A DNA stretch of 64,000 nucleotides from Paraphaeosphaeria minitans (lineage: Eukaryota; Ascomycota; Dothideomycetes; Pleosporales; Didymosphaeriaceae): the NCBI GenBank assembly GCA_015832175.1, contig WJXW01000009.1:558001-622000 (forward strand). Reading direction: 5' to 3'. Below, in pieces: positions 1 to 10,718 of the stretch. Position numbers and translations under genes: made by a program. Within the stretch, counting starts at the first letter, position 1. The number at the start of each line of letters is the position of its first letter. Under the pieces are notes generated by a model. It ran no database searches. It was not told the DNA's origin and worked only from the letters and a program-made list of their open reading frames with translations.

Positions 1-405
1 CGGGCTATCTGAGGCTTTAATTCTGTTCAAACAAAGAAGGTGAGCTTACCGCAATTTCCCATACTCCAGCGCTCTTACGGACTTATTAGTGTGGGATAAA
101 GCTACCCTACTAATGTAAACGCAAGACGCTCTAGGTCCACCCAGACTAAACTTTTTAATTAAAGCTTACTTATGTTGCTGGCTTCAAGTTAACCCACGGC
201 GGGGTTTACAGGGCCAACGTTTGCACTCTAGATCTTTGACGCTCGAGTTTTCCTCCTTTAAAATGAAGTTAAACGCGTTCCCAAGTCACAGTGTCCTTGT
301 TGAGGCTTAATTGGGGACGAGTATGAAGTATATAAAGACCGTATGCATTCTACTGTACAGTCTCACTTTAATACATTTATCACTCGCCAGTTATCTACTT
401 CCAAC
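1..405. other. Upstream region, no gene seen
   Basis: No convincing coding region. A TATA-like stretch (TATATAAAG, about 329-337) lies roughly 70 bp before the ATG of the next gene and could be its core promoter element. Confidence 0.4.
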
Positions 406-950
406 ATGTCCTCCTTACCTCCACCCCAAAACCCCGCTTCCTCTTCACAAACTCGCTCATTAGAGCCAATCCGTTCTAATTGCCTGCTGCAGAACCCAAC
501 TGCTCGCGCATATCTCGTGCGCTACGCATCATCAGGCCGAGACATCTTGGTGACATTGGAGGAGGCGCGCCAATGGTTCCAACTCGGTACGTTTCGAGTA
601 TTCAATTCTCCTGAGTGTGACTGAGTTCGTATAGGATACACCATACTCGACCCATCCACTAGTGAGCCGGTAGATATTGGTCCAGTACCGATTCTAGAGT
701 ATGCCAGCGGTGAAGGTGCATTTGCACGTGAGGAGGAGGCTAAGAAGAAGGTTCGAGATGCGCACGCCAAAGGTATGTGTAACTTAAGGTATCCTGACTG
801 GACTTGACTGACTATACAACAGAGGCGGCCACGAAGGGTGCCAATAGTGGCTACCCAAATGGAAATTCGGGAGGTGCAGGTGAGGTACTGCGGCATCCTA
901 GCTTGGTAGATCTTGCGTTGACTCGGGATAATTTGCAGCACACGATCTGA
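406..950 (+). CDS. Small hypothetical protein, three exons
   Basis: I do not recognise the family. Exons 406-586, 635-772 and 823-950 join in frame to 148 residues; the introns are 48 and 50 bp with GTACGT and GTATGT donors. An in-frame ATG at 343 exists, but the one at 406 follows a TATA-like box at a normal distance. The protein is hydrophilic, with a Pro/Ser-rich N-terminus and a short Glu/Lys/Ala-rich stretch encoded by exon 2 (EEEAKKK) that may be helical. No signal peptide or membrane segment is visible. The splice model rests only on frame closure and splice signals, so the gene is plausible rather than proven. Confidence 0.55.
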
Positions 951-1441
951 GGGAGTTCAAGTGATCTCAACATCTGTTGCGACTATGTAGGATAAGCATA
1001 ATGGCATGGTAGAAACATCTAGCCTGTTAGTACTTAAAAACCTGTGCAAGGTTAATTTCTGCCTAGGATACTCTGCATTATGTTCTGCCTCGAGTGCTTA
1101 AAGACTTGAATTATGTGAACCGGCATCATAGGCTGAGTATCCCGAGGATGGGTTGTTGAACTAGTGTTATTCACTAAGCCCAAAACGCGCTTTTAGGACG
1201 GGCCGCCACGAGGCCACGTGAGCGCTAAGAGCCTTGGTCAGTTCATATATTTGTGCGGTTGAAGCTCACTTTGACTTTTATCTTGTTGGACCCGCGCTCG
1301 TCATAACAATGATGTAATTCTTTAAAAGCTACTCTATCGCACTAGGTACCTTACCTACAGCACGGAAATTCCGCGCAGCAACTCCACATTGATTCCCAGT
1401 CAATACTTCCCTAAACACACTAACACCCTGCAGTATACAAC
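951..1441. other. Intergenic, nothing recognised
   Basis: About 490 bp with no ORF of note and no repeat or RNA gene that I can recognise. Confidence 0.4.
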
Positions 1442-2329
1442 ATGTCCCTGGCAACGTCCAGATATGCACCCAAGACGCCATTGGAGCCTTTGGTACAGTC
1501 AAAAACAAATAAAATTAAACAGGATAAGGCGAGAACAGCGCGACTACTGAACCGTCTCCAGTGGAAAGCTGAGTTGCTCGCAGTATCTTACCTACGCGCC
1601 ATTGAGATATTGCGAGCGGAGATTGATCAGAATGGCAACATGAACAGTCGCATAGAGCTGCGTTACGCTTTCATGCGGGCTACCAACAGCGTAATAGAGC
1701 TGACCTTTTCATCCAATATGCAGTAAGCTAATGCCCTTCAGAAACAGGCAGAGTCCATGTTTAAAGTAGATTTCTTTGAGTTCTACACTCTACTCGAGCG
1801 ATATATCTCCACTTCACTTGAGATCATGGGCGTTCACGTCTCGGGTACCGCACCTCGCACAAACGTGAACGCCCTGAAATACATTACGAACCCAGACCTT
1901 CACCGAACGCGGCCCCGCGCGCTGCACGCCTTCCATGCGAACCTTCTTGAGGCACTTGACGATCCAAAATGCCCACTACACATCTCACTCGGAAATCAAG
2001 AGGTGCGCATACAGCTGGGTATAGCGAAAGACTACCGCAACGCCTGGAAGGACGCAGATGAGAAGGCTTCGAAGACTGGTGGTCACAACAAGGACGATGA
2101 GTCTAGAAAGGACGTCAATTTGACGGATCTCGACCTAGACACCATGCTCCGATATCTACTGGCCGGCTGTGAGCATGCTCACGGCATAGTCCAGGACCGT
2201 CCGGACGCCGATCCGAACAGCTTCACGAGCCGGGACTTCGAACAACAAGAGCAGCAAAGCACAAACAACGCCATGGAGATGGACGATGTCCCGTTCGAGT
2301 ACATGGATGATGCCATGGACCTGGATTGA
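1442..2329 (+). CDS. Hypothetical protein, two exons
   Basis: Exons 1442-1690 and 1742-2329 join in phase 0 across a 51-bp intron (donor GTAATA, branch CTAAT, acceptor TTCAG) and give 278 residues. Without splicing the first reading frame stops at 1726, and the second has its own in-frame Met at 1757. The N-terminal half is basic and predicted mostly helical. Near residues 90-110 there is a hydrophobic helix (FFEFYTLLERYISTSLEIMG), and the C-terminus is acidic and ends in MDDAMDLD. This looks like a soluble fungal protein of unknown function; I cannot name a domain. Confidence 0.65.
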
Positions 2330-2573
2330 ATGCAAATTGCATCCGCGATCAGCATCTTCCAAGAACCATATTTCTGGTGCATTCTACATCTTGTAATATC
2401 TTACATATACCCCTTCAAGCGTTCACGACACAACTTTACCCATAGCGTTGCGATCTAGGTACAAGTTGGTGACGGTAGGAAAAAAATCCATTGATCAAGT
2501 ATCCACATAGAATAGTAGGTTTGTGCCTTGCAGAACACTCTTCACCCACCCAGTTTCTCTTTTCCGTCCGCCC

Positions 2574-3557
2574 CTACTCGTCGGCTGGCAATACAGCGTC
2601 ATTCAGTCTCTCCTCGATACCTCCGACCGTCTCGATCGGTGCCTCTGGCCGCTGCTCCAGGCCAATCTTAGCTAGGAGCTCTTCCTCTTGCACGTTGTCG
2701 TCCTGCAATACACTATCGGCTCTTACTCTGTTCGCATCTGTCCTCTCCTCGTTGACTTCTATGTCTGCCCTCTTCTCTTCTTCCTGCATCATCTCCCACC
2801 GACACCTCTCCTTACAATCCCAACACACGCCACGCTTGCAGACCTGGATGTCATATCTCCACTCCATGCGGTTGAGCATCTCTTGGCAGTGTGTGCAGTC
2901 CATAGGAATGACCACGGTCTCGGTATCGCCTCGTCTCCGCGCAATTGACAAGCCTTTGCTCGTCCGTGTTTTGAACCTCATGTCACCACCGTCGCTCTGT
3001 TCAGCGCCGTCGAAGACCACGAGTTTGTCAAACTTGCACCACCACGCTGGTCGTCCGTTCCTATCGATCCGTGCACGCACCGACGACCCGGCAAATGCTT
3101 CCATCTGTACTCTGGGTCCAGGTAGAATGCAGCCGTTGAGCATAGGCTTTGGTGGCGTGAATATGCGGACCTTCTCATGCTGTGCTTTCTGCGGCGAAAG
3201 ATTCAAGCGGTCTTTCAGTAGCTGTGTGGATGATCGGAGCGCGGCCTTGTTCTGGTTCTGCGAGTTGCGGATGAGGTCGAAGCGGAGATCGAGCTCGGAG
3301 CGGGGCTTTGCAGGATCGGGGTTGCTGTTGAAGCCCAAGTTGAGCTCAGCAGGACGACGGAGGCGTACTATGGAGTCTTTTCGTTGCGGAATGGTTTTCG
3401 TTGGCAAGGACCGCGTAGAAAAGATAGATGATGGTCGAGAGGATGGCGGTAGGTCTTCATCATCGGAGAGGAAGACACCTGAGTCACGGTCGCCAGATAT
3501 AGACACCCACTTTCCAACATCTTGTTGAGGAGCAGCATGAATGGGCTGGGCGTCCAT
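2574..3557 (-). CDS. Hypothetical protein with a Cys-rich C-terminal segment
   Basis: One open exon of 327 residues starting at the first in-frame ATG on the minus strand (3555-3557). The frame stays open upstream to about 3626, so a spliced 5' exon is possible. The N-terminal third is Ser/Pro-rich and probably disordered (GDRDSGVFLSDDEDLPPSS resembles a phospho-regulated linker). The C-terminal half has a Cys cluster (CTHC followed about 18 residues later by CKRGVCWDCKERC) that could bind one or two metal ions, then an acidic coiled tail. I do not recognise a named family. Confidence 0.6.
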   Translation of the reverse strand: MDAQPIHAAPQQDVGKWVSISGDRDSGVFLSDDEDLPPSSRPSSIFSTRSLPTKTIPQRKDSIVRLRRPAELNLGFNSNPDPAKPRSELDLRFDLIRNSQNQNKAALRSSTQLLKDRLNLSPQKAQHEKVRIFTPPKPMLNGCILPGPRVQMEAFAGSSVRARIDRNGRPAWWCKFDKLVVFDGAEQSDGGDMRFKTRTSKGLSIARRRGDTETVVIPMDCTHCQEMLNRMEWRYDIQVCKRGVCWDCKERCRWEMMQEEEKRADIEVNEERTDANRVRADSVLQDDNVQEEELLAKIGLEQRPEAPIETVGGIEERLNDAVLPADE

Positions 3558-4651
3558 GGATCCCGCCAACGAATTCGGCAGTTCAGCCACTGTGTTGGTA
3601 TTGGAGACCAAGTATCTGTCTGTCAAGCAAAGAGTGAACGTGTATCACCGTTGGCATACACTTTGATTGTTTGAACTGAAGGAGTGGCAGGAGGACAATA
3701 CCTCAACAATGAATGGTTGAAAAAGAAGAGATAAGCAAGATTTACTGGGCGACTCAAAGCACCGCTCCCACTAAATACCCATCCTCCTTCCTGTACTCAC
3801 ACCTCCACCCGCGCTCGAGCACCCTATCGATACGCAGGTACGCACTGCCCCACACCTATTTTTATGCGACGAATGTTCCACAGAGACGTGCATAAAATCG
3901 TAATGTCGCTGTAACAGCGTCGGTCGGGATCCTCCATGAGCGACCAACCCCATCCTTGCGGTCAACGTTTCATACGTGTCACAGCCAATCAGCGACCAGT
4001 ATTTCGAGGTATGGGTGAGCTTCCAGAAAAGGTAATTCGGTTAGGCTTGATGCGTTCAGCCTGGCGGCAATATACGGGAAACGCGATGCGGCTGTTAGGG
4101 TATATGGTGTGCAGTGGGAGCCTGGTAGGAAATGATCACTGACATTCGGACAAAACTCAAACGTATCGCGACCATACTCAGGCATATTGGGTGGGTGTGC
4201 CATCTATTATATGCTTGGTTACTGGCGGTGAATGGGGGATGCGGTCTCATGTCGATGGGCAGTCGAAAACCATGGTCGACAAGTCCTCGACGCACTGCTC
4301 CACCACACTCGAAACATGTCGGCGCCATCGTTTCTTCGGGTATCGTGCGGCATAATCGAACGTGGAGGGTCCTTCGGACTGTGCGGTCGGTTTTATGCGT
4401 TTCGAAGCGTTGCTGCCTGATTTAGTACGTCTGGCTGAGGTTATGCCGTACTTCATTCCAGGAAGGATGCTGCTATTGGAGAGGTTTTAAGGTCATGCTC
4501 AAAGGAAGATGAAGGCAGGGTGCTTCTGACGGAAGACATGAGCACTTCTATTAGCAAAGGCCAAGCCCAATGTCTATGCTGCGGTGTTGTGGGTGGCTTT
4601 TCTGAACATCCTACGGGAGACGGTATCCTGATCCTGCAGTGTGATTACGGC
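3558..4651. other. Intergenic, no supported gene
   Basis: About 1.1 kb. Several overlapping short open frames exist on both strands (around 3.9-4.8 kb), but none has recognisable protein features or forms a convincing spliced gene. It serves as the 3' flank of the DSBA-like gene and the upstream region of the Cys-rich gene. Confidence 0.4.
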
Positions 4652-6280
4652 CTAGAGCCGGGAGCCTGTTCTCTTATCTGTCACTGTCAACTTCCGTGGC
4701 TCTGCGAGCGCAGCAATATCTTCACCATTCCATCCTGCGATGAGATCTTCTACCACGTTACTTTTATCTTGACCCCAGACGAGGCCACCAACATGTTCCC
4801 AGTCCCGATTTGAATTTTCTCGGAAGACACGATAAGTTGGCACTCCACAGATCCCTAACTCTTTGGCCTCTGCAGTAGAATCTCGAAGCTTCTGCTTGAC
4901 ATCTGGTGCATTCGCTTTCTTCAGCAACCCGGCGCCATCGAAACCTTCTCTGTTCAGAACCTCGATGAGAACAGTGTCGTCGGCTACGTTTGAGTTGTCC
5001 TCCCAGCAGGTACGATCTGGTTTTTGTAAGCCTACGAATCCCGTCAAGGAAAAAAAAAGACTGACAAACAATTGGAACCGTTTGTGGGTCTACCATGGCG
5101 CATCTGAGAACTGTCGGAGTGCGTATGGGAAAAACTTCGGCCCAATGAAAATCTATGTTCTTGTCCGGCTTGCCGTCCTGCACATTGATCGCATTCCAAA
5201 ATTGGACCCAGTCACCGTGGTCTTGTTGCGCCCAAACAGCTTTCGTGGGCGAAATAGCGCTAGAGGGAAGGTTCGGGGCACCAATTCTTTAGATTGAAAT
5301 CGTCAGCGTCTCTTTGGTGATCAAATGAATGTAGTACTCACTCTCGAAACAAGATACCCAACAGAAAAGGCTTCATGATGATCTCCAGATTGGCGCCGAA
5401 TGTCCGCTTGAGACGCTCGAGCTGGGTCCAACCGAGAAACGCCCAGGGACTGCTGAAGTCGTACCAGAACTCCACTTTTACTCTATTACTGATCTTGTGA
5501 TCGGGGATGCACCTCGGCATGAGGTTCTTCAGAGCGTTTACATTTTCCCAATGACCACCGCTCCTCAGCGCACTCAGAGAAGCCTCCACGAAGTGCATTC
5601 GGTCTTGGCCCCAGTAGAACCTTCCTTTTCTTTTTTTCCCGCTTACATCAATCCAGTCTTCTTCAGGGATCCAGAACCCAGGCACGCCGAAAGCACCACG
5701 TTCGATCGCATTCGAAGTCGCTTTCTCCAATTCTCGCCTTGCACCCGCATCACCGAAGGTCTTCTCGGATATTCCTGTCGCAGCCTTGATACCACTCTCT
5801 TTCACTATTTTCAAGAGCTCAAGGTCATCACTGACATCCCTTCCTTCTACCCAGTACGCCTCAAACAGCTTTTTGGTCAACACGCTCCGCTCCTCTCCCT
5901 CTACTGCGTGCAACAACCTCAGAGCATTCACAGTCTTGCGCGGATGCTGTGGCGGCGGGTTATACTTGATCTTATAGCGACGTAGAGTGCGCTGTATAGA
6001 TGCGGCGGCCACAGCTTTCTTGGTAGGATTGAATACATCAGATGCGGAGCCCGATGCGCCTTGTGGTGCTGCTGTAGCTCGGTAGATGGCGCCTAAGAGA
6101 ACGGGTCGCCATACCAGAGTGGCACCGGCGCGAGATGCAAGGGCTTCTACGCGGGTTGATGCGATGTAGGCGAAAGGACAGGATATCTACCATAGTCATG
6201 TCAGCTGGGGCGCTTGTGTGAGGAGAGGTACATGGAAGTGTGCGGACATCATAATTGAATTCCAAGGTTGGATCCGCCAT
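4652..6280 (-). CDS. Two-domain DSBA/HCCA-isomerase-like (GST-kappa fold) protein
   Basis: The gene encodes two tandem 2-hydroxychromene-2-carboxylate isomerase/GST-kappa domains of the thioredoxin-fold DSBA superfamily, which act on glutathione-linked or aromatic substrates. Exons 6280-6248, 6186-5342, 5286-5066 and 5031-4652 close in frame to 492 residues. Domain 1 starts at MADPTLEFNYD/ISCPFAYIAST and ends near GVPGFWI and FYWGQDRMHFVE. Domain 2 starts at VKVEFWYDFSSPWAFLGW, continues through KPFLLGILFREIGAPNLP, and ends at GVPTYRVF and VWGQDKSNVVEDL. Two junctions are odd. Exon 1 needs a GTCCGC donor to keep the family start; a canonical GTACCT donor instead gives a short MMSAHFH start. 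The third intron is only 34 bp with a T-rich tract. The first-domain active-site position is Cys-Pro and the second Ser-Pro, so the two halves may differ in chemistry. Confidence 0.85.
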
Positions 6281-8313
6281 ATTGAGAGATAGCTATTGTC
6301 GCAGCGCCAATTTCATACAGCAACGCTAATTGTTGAAGAGCTGCACGATTGTTGGTGTTGACGAGGATGAGTGGTGAGAGTGAGGCTGGGGGCGCGTAGC
6401 CGAGGTTCATCCTCCTCCCCGTACGAGTCTCTCTTCCTCGACTCGTCCTAACCCTAATGTTAGGCGAGTAGCCCCAGTCGTTGGGATGGTCTCAGCACGT
6501 GCTAGTTACGCCTCAGATTCGAACGTTGGCCCCGTCAGCACGCCGCAGTGCCAACATCACGGTCCCTTTTGTTTGCGGTCTCACCGTGTTGCTTAGCATA
6601 TTCTCCTTGTTCTCTTCTACTCGGATTTACTCAGTACTCAGATTCATGTGCGCTACAAGTTAAAACGTATGCCAGCTGTCGCCGCAACCCTCGTCACCAA
6701 GTACGAGGTGACTACCTGGGTACCTGAGGTGTGCACTGGCGTTAGCCCGCCCGAACCAACAACTCTGCGTGCCCGCAAATGGACAGCAACGGGACTTGCC
6801 TTTGTCCTTTGATGTCCAAGATACAAATGTAGCTGGAGAGTGTCCTGTTTGCAATGCACGGACACCATCCAATTCATCAGACTAAAGATCGGTTGGTGCC
6901 CCATTTGACCCCAATCAATTCGCAGCGCTTGCGGGCATATTGGCATGCAGCAGCGTCTATCTTTTCAAACTTACTAACTCATTATTTAGCTCGACTTTCT
7001 GGAAGGGATAGAGACATACAAATTGCCGCTCTTTCTTACTTTGAAGACTTCGTATGCTATTATGTTGGTATCGATGGTTGGGTGTGAGTTACAGTTGATA
7101 TCTAAAACGATATGCATCTTGGAAGATTCGTTGGGGGCCATTATGTGAGAAAAGAAGTCTTTATTTGGAGGTTCGGGGCCGTGCCGCGCAAAGAACTGTT
7201 CATTTATAGCCGCTTCTTCACGCTCGTATTGAACACTGTAACGAAGAACAACTCGCTTCGGCTTATCCGTGGATCTTACCGGTATCGCCCTGAGGTTGTG
7301 CAGTATTGCCCATTTCAACTCAAGATTTACAGTCAGGGTGGCGTAGTGTATATCTAAGTGCGCTATGTAAAGGATGGTGGTATGTTCGACGGCGGTGACC
7401 TTCGTTAGAGCGTTGTAGGCTAATAGCTGGAAAGACTTAGCGACTGCTAGGTAGAGGTAACCCATTTTTCGCTTTCAGGGGGTGGCTTACCTCGTTGCTG
7501 GATGATACTGCCTAATGTCAGCTGTTGGTTTATTCTTTGAAGTGACGTTCTGCGTCCCTTGGCCTATGGATTCCTAGCAGTCACGATCGCACCTACGAGC
7601 GATAGGTAGGTATAGGGCGTGTTGGAAATGCTTTGCTAGAGAAATTTATGAAGTCGTGGCGCCTAGCAAGGCGTAAGTTGGGTGTTTGTACTCGCTGATG
7701 GCCGCGTTGGTAGGCCAAGGTCTAGGTACCTACACGCGACGGTGCTAATGATGACACAAGCCAGCATTAAATGGAGTTTACGTCTCTATCTTGCAAGGGA
7801 TAACACTCTGTGGGCACTCGACCGGAAGTTTCCACGGATTGTCCCATTCTGCGGTACCCAAGCTCCACAAGTGCAAACCAAACTGGGGTGCACCCCATTT
7901 CCTTTGCGGCTCTAATGTGATGAGATCGTCCCAGGCTTGATCTGCGCCCGATGGGATGAGGGGTAGGTAAGGATCACTACCTCTCCACTAGATTCAGAGA
8001 GAGGTGTGCGAAATTAATGCGTCCGTGGCGGCTTCTCAAGCGACAGGCCAATGAAGCACCAGCTCAAGGGACAGCATCGATACTAGCAATGGCCGTCCTC
8101 TTCGCATTCTGTACCAATTCCAAGATGAACAAGCATAGCTGGATTTGCACCGAATCCGAACAGTCCGGTAACTCTTCACTATGATTTGAAATGAGTCACT
8201 TGCCGCTAAGCCGGATGCGGGCAGCACTGCCTCGCTCACTCACGAACGCATGCAAGATATAAGGCACGCATTCGAAAAGGGCCTTGGTGCTTCAGAAAAC
8301 TATCGAAACTGTT
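6281..8313. other. Intergenic, about 2 kb, no supported gene
   Basis: The longest open frame (minus, 6986-7465, 159 codons from ATG) has no recognised domain and no splice partners, so it is not called. Short TAGGTACCTA-like palindromes occur near 7600 and 7725, as they do elsewhere in the window. The region includes the upstream DNA of both flanking genes. Confidence 0.4.
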
Positions 8314-9377
8314 ATGAATGCAACGGCACTACAAATAGCAACATTAACGGCCACCACTTCCAGCAGCGATGTTCTTCAACCTTCTATTTCAAGTACCCGC
8401 CACTCATGGACGTGCAACTGCTGCCACATCTCATTCGACAATGGACCAGCACAGAGAGAGCACATGAAGAGCCCTTGGCAGTATGTATAGGTGCGCGCGT
8501 GCTAGGCTCAGCTAATAAGGCTGTCAGTGTCTATAATTTGAAGCGGCGAATTGCTTCTTTGTCCCCGATATCACTGACCGTCTTTAACGGCCAAGTCCAG
8601 CCCCGGTCCGAACCCTCGGGAAACACAACTAAGACAGCAATCGTTCAAGATGAGGAAAAAGAGGAGGCAGTCTCCCCACAGCAATGTCTCTTTTGTCAGC
8701 AGAGGTTCCACGCCGATGGCTTCGAGAACGTGCTAGAGCACATGTCTACTGCGCATGGCTTGTTCATCCCCGACCACGATAGAATATCGGACCTGGAGTC
8801 AATCTTGGGGTATCTCGCAACCGAGGTGCGCGTGTGGCATGAGTGCTTGTACTGCGGGACTACCAGGGCTTCTACGTTGGCCATCCAGAGCCACATGAGG
8901 GACAGCGCGCATTGCAAGCTCAATTTCAACAGGGAGCCCGAGCTCTTGGATTTTTGGGAGGAAAGAAGCGATGAGAATGGGGACCCATCAGCACCCATCA
9001 GACCAGCCATGGGATGCGAGGACGTCAAGCCAAAAACCTCGAGAGTATCCCACCAAAGGCGAGCCAAAGCGGCGAGAGCAAAAGAAGCACGTCTGCTGTT
9101 CCCAGCCAGTGCGGAACCCATGCTGCCTCCACGAGGACGCCAGGAGCAGAGTTGTCGTCAGCTCTCATGCAGGGATGAGATGGGCATCCAGAATATTGGG
9201 CCGCAGCAACGGCAAGCCCTCATGGTGGCGGTCAAAAAATCGCAAAAGGTGGAAGAGAGCGCATCGCGGGCGAGCGAGTGGTCGTACGCCAGGAAGGCCA
9301 ACAAGCAGAAGCACGATCAGGCTCATGGACCTCTGTCATGGGCGAAGGGAGGTCTGCATCAGCTGCTGCCAAGATAG
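8314..9377 (+). CDS. Rei1-like C2H2 zinc-finger protein (60S biogenesis factor family)
   Basis: Rei1/ZNF622 proteins release Arx1 from cytoplasmic pre-60S ribosomes. Exon 1 (from ATG 8314) carries the first finger TCNCCHISF...REHMKSPWQY. Exon 2 carries YNLKRRIASLSPIS, the finger pair CLFCQQRFHADGF...HMSTAHG and CLYCGTTRASTLAIQSHMR, then FNREPELLDFWEE, and ends with a basic block (GPQQRQALMVAVKKSQK...ASEWSYARKANKQKH). All are hallmarks of the family. The only phase-compatible junction I find removes 8485-8519 (35 bp, GTATAG...AATAAG) and gives 342 residues; a better-looking acceptor at 8527 shifts the frame. The protein is shorter than usual for fungal Rei1, which could mean a compact paralogue or an incomplete model. 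Confidence 0.8.
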
Positions 9378-9548
9378 AGTGTACAGCCTATGATGTCAGC
9401 TTGGGAGTGTCGTTTTCTTTTTCATCCAGAAGCCGCGGGGTAGTTTCATAAGGATAGGTATTAAGTACACGACGTCTAGAAAAGTACTTAAACAAACAAT
9501 CTTCCCAACATACATGCCAATCATTCCCGAATATAACATTCACTCAAA

Positions 9549-9854
9549 ATGATAGCCGATCATTCCAAAGGGCTCCTTTTCGGTGTCGGTAGCGTTGTTG
9601 CTGTCATTGCGCTCCTGCAAAACGGGATCGGAATCGAACAGGAGTACCTTCAAGCCTTCCTAGACAATCATATTCCTCACAGCAGCGACATATTGCGCAC
9701 CGTGCAAAAACCAGCGGGCGTCATCGCACACCAGGAAGCCGTGAGACTAGAGATAGGGAGCTATCCATCGTCAGCACCAAGCACGTACGCGGAAGCTTTC
9801 AGATTGCTGCTCCGACAAGCTGGCGCCACAGCTACCGTCGTCGATGTCGTCTAA
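9549..9854 (+). CDS. Small hypothetical protein with one possible membrane helix
   Basis: An ATG-initiated frame of 101 residues. Residues about 8-25 (GLLFGVGSVVAVIALLQNG) are hydrophobic enough for a signal anchor; the rest is hydrophilic and mixed helical. No family recognised. Another short frame (9860-10060) follows at once in a different phase and could be a further exon, but I see no clear splice pair. Confidence 0.35.
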   Translation: MIADHSKGLLFGVGSVVAVIALLQNGIGIEQEYLQAFLDNHIPHSSDILRTVQKPAGVIAHQEAVRLEIGSYPSSAPSTYAEAFRLLLRQAGATATVVDVV

Positions 9855-10422
9855 GCGAAATGATGGTACGAATTACTTCTCGACGCGCACTGGAACCCCG
9901 TATGCTGCAGGATGTGAAGGCAAGAATAAATAAAGAAGCCGGAGCGATCGTTGGGAACACTGTACGAATGGCAAGAGCAAAGGGTGTACCGTGTGGAAAG
10001 CTTGAGATGATACATATGTTGATGAAGTCTTTGGACCGCGGAATGGGAGCCGGCACATGAGCCAGAGGCTCTTCATTCTTGGGTGACACGGTATATATAA
10101 TGTGTCGATAAGGCGCTATGTTGCTTGCGTCAGCCCAATGTAACACATGGCAACGGACTGCTCGACGAGATAGTCTGTGGCTCTCCTTATGCTTCAGTAA
10201 CGTAAGGTCCTGGGACTATGCACGAGGCACTGGGTGGCTTTTCTTACCTGGGGTACCACTGGCACTGTACGACACATCACGAGAGAACTGGTTGTGCACA
10301 CTTGATGTGGTTTTCAGAAGCTTTGAATCGGTGTCGACGCACTGTCAGCGTGCAGAGGACTGGTATCTAGAACGCAAGCAAAACAAAAACCAAAGCATTA
10401 CAAGGGCATCGGGCGAGTCCAA

Positions 10423-10460
10423 CAGTGCCGACTCGACCTCAAAGAGGGAGTCAAGCACTG
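10423..10460. repeat. Hairpin 1 of a tandem pair
   Basis: An imperfect inverted repeat: CAGTGC and GACTC on the left pair with GAGTC and GCACTG on the right, and an inner CCTC-AAA-GAGG stem closes the loop. A second copy lies 98 bp downstream. Confidence 0.6.
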
Positions 10461-10520
10461 CAACTCTAACCCTAAAACAATGCAAACGAAAGAAGCCATG
10501 CGACTGGAGGGCAAGTCAAA

Positions 10521-10559
10521 CAGTGCCGACTCAACCCCATATTGGGGAGTCAGGCACTG
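10521..10559. repeat. Hairpin 2 of a tandem pair
   Basis: Same outer arms as the copy at 10423 (CAGTGCC/GACT against AGTC/GGCACTG). The inner stem has a different sequence, CCCCA-TAT-TGGGG, yet is still fully paired. Confidence 0.6.
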
Positions 10560-10718
10560 CAAGACAGAACAAAATCCCAACACCAGACACGAAAGAAGGA
10601 AACAAGCAAACAGAAAAGGTCCGAGCCAAAGCTCCAGCGCCGCAAACACCACCGAAAACACCCCGGAAACGCCACCAAAAACACCACCGAAACCCAAACA
10701 CCCCAGAACGCATGGCCC

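Noticed and set aside
2491..3528. 345-codon plus-strand frame opposite the Cys-rich gene
   Set aside because: Ser/Arg-rich shadow with no domain; the minus strand carries the better protein with Cys pairs and an ordered layout.
6447..6464. CCTAACCCTAATGTTAGG, telomere-like sequence
   Set aside because: Only about one and a half telomeric units in a short palindrome; too short to mean an internal telomere.
6986..7465. 159-codon minus-strand frame
   Set aside because: ATG start but no recognised domain, no splice signals tied to it and no support from neighbours.
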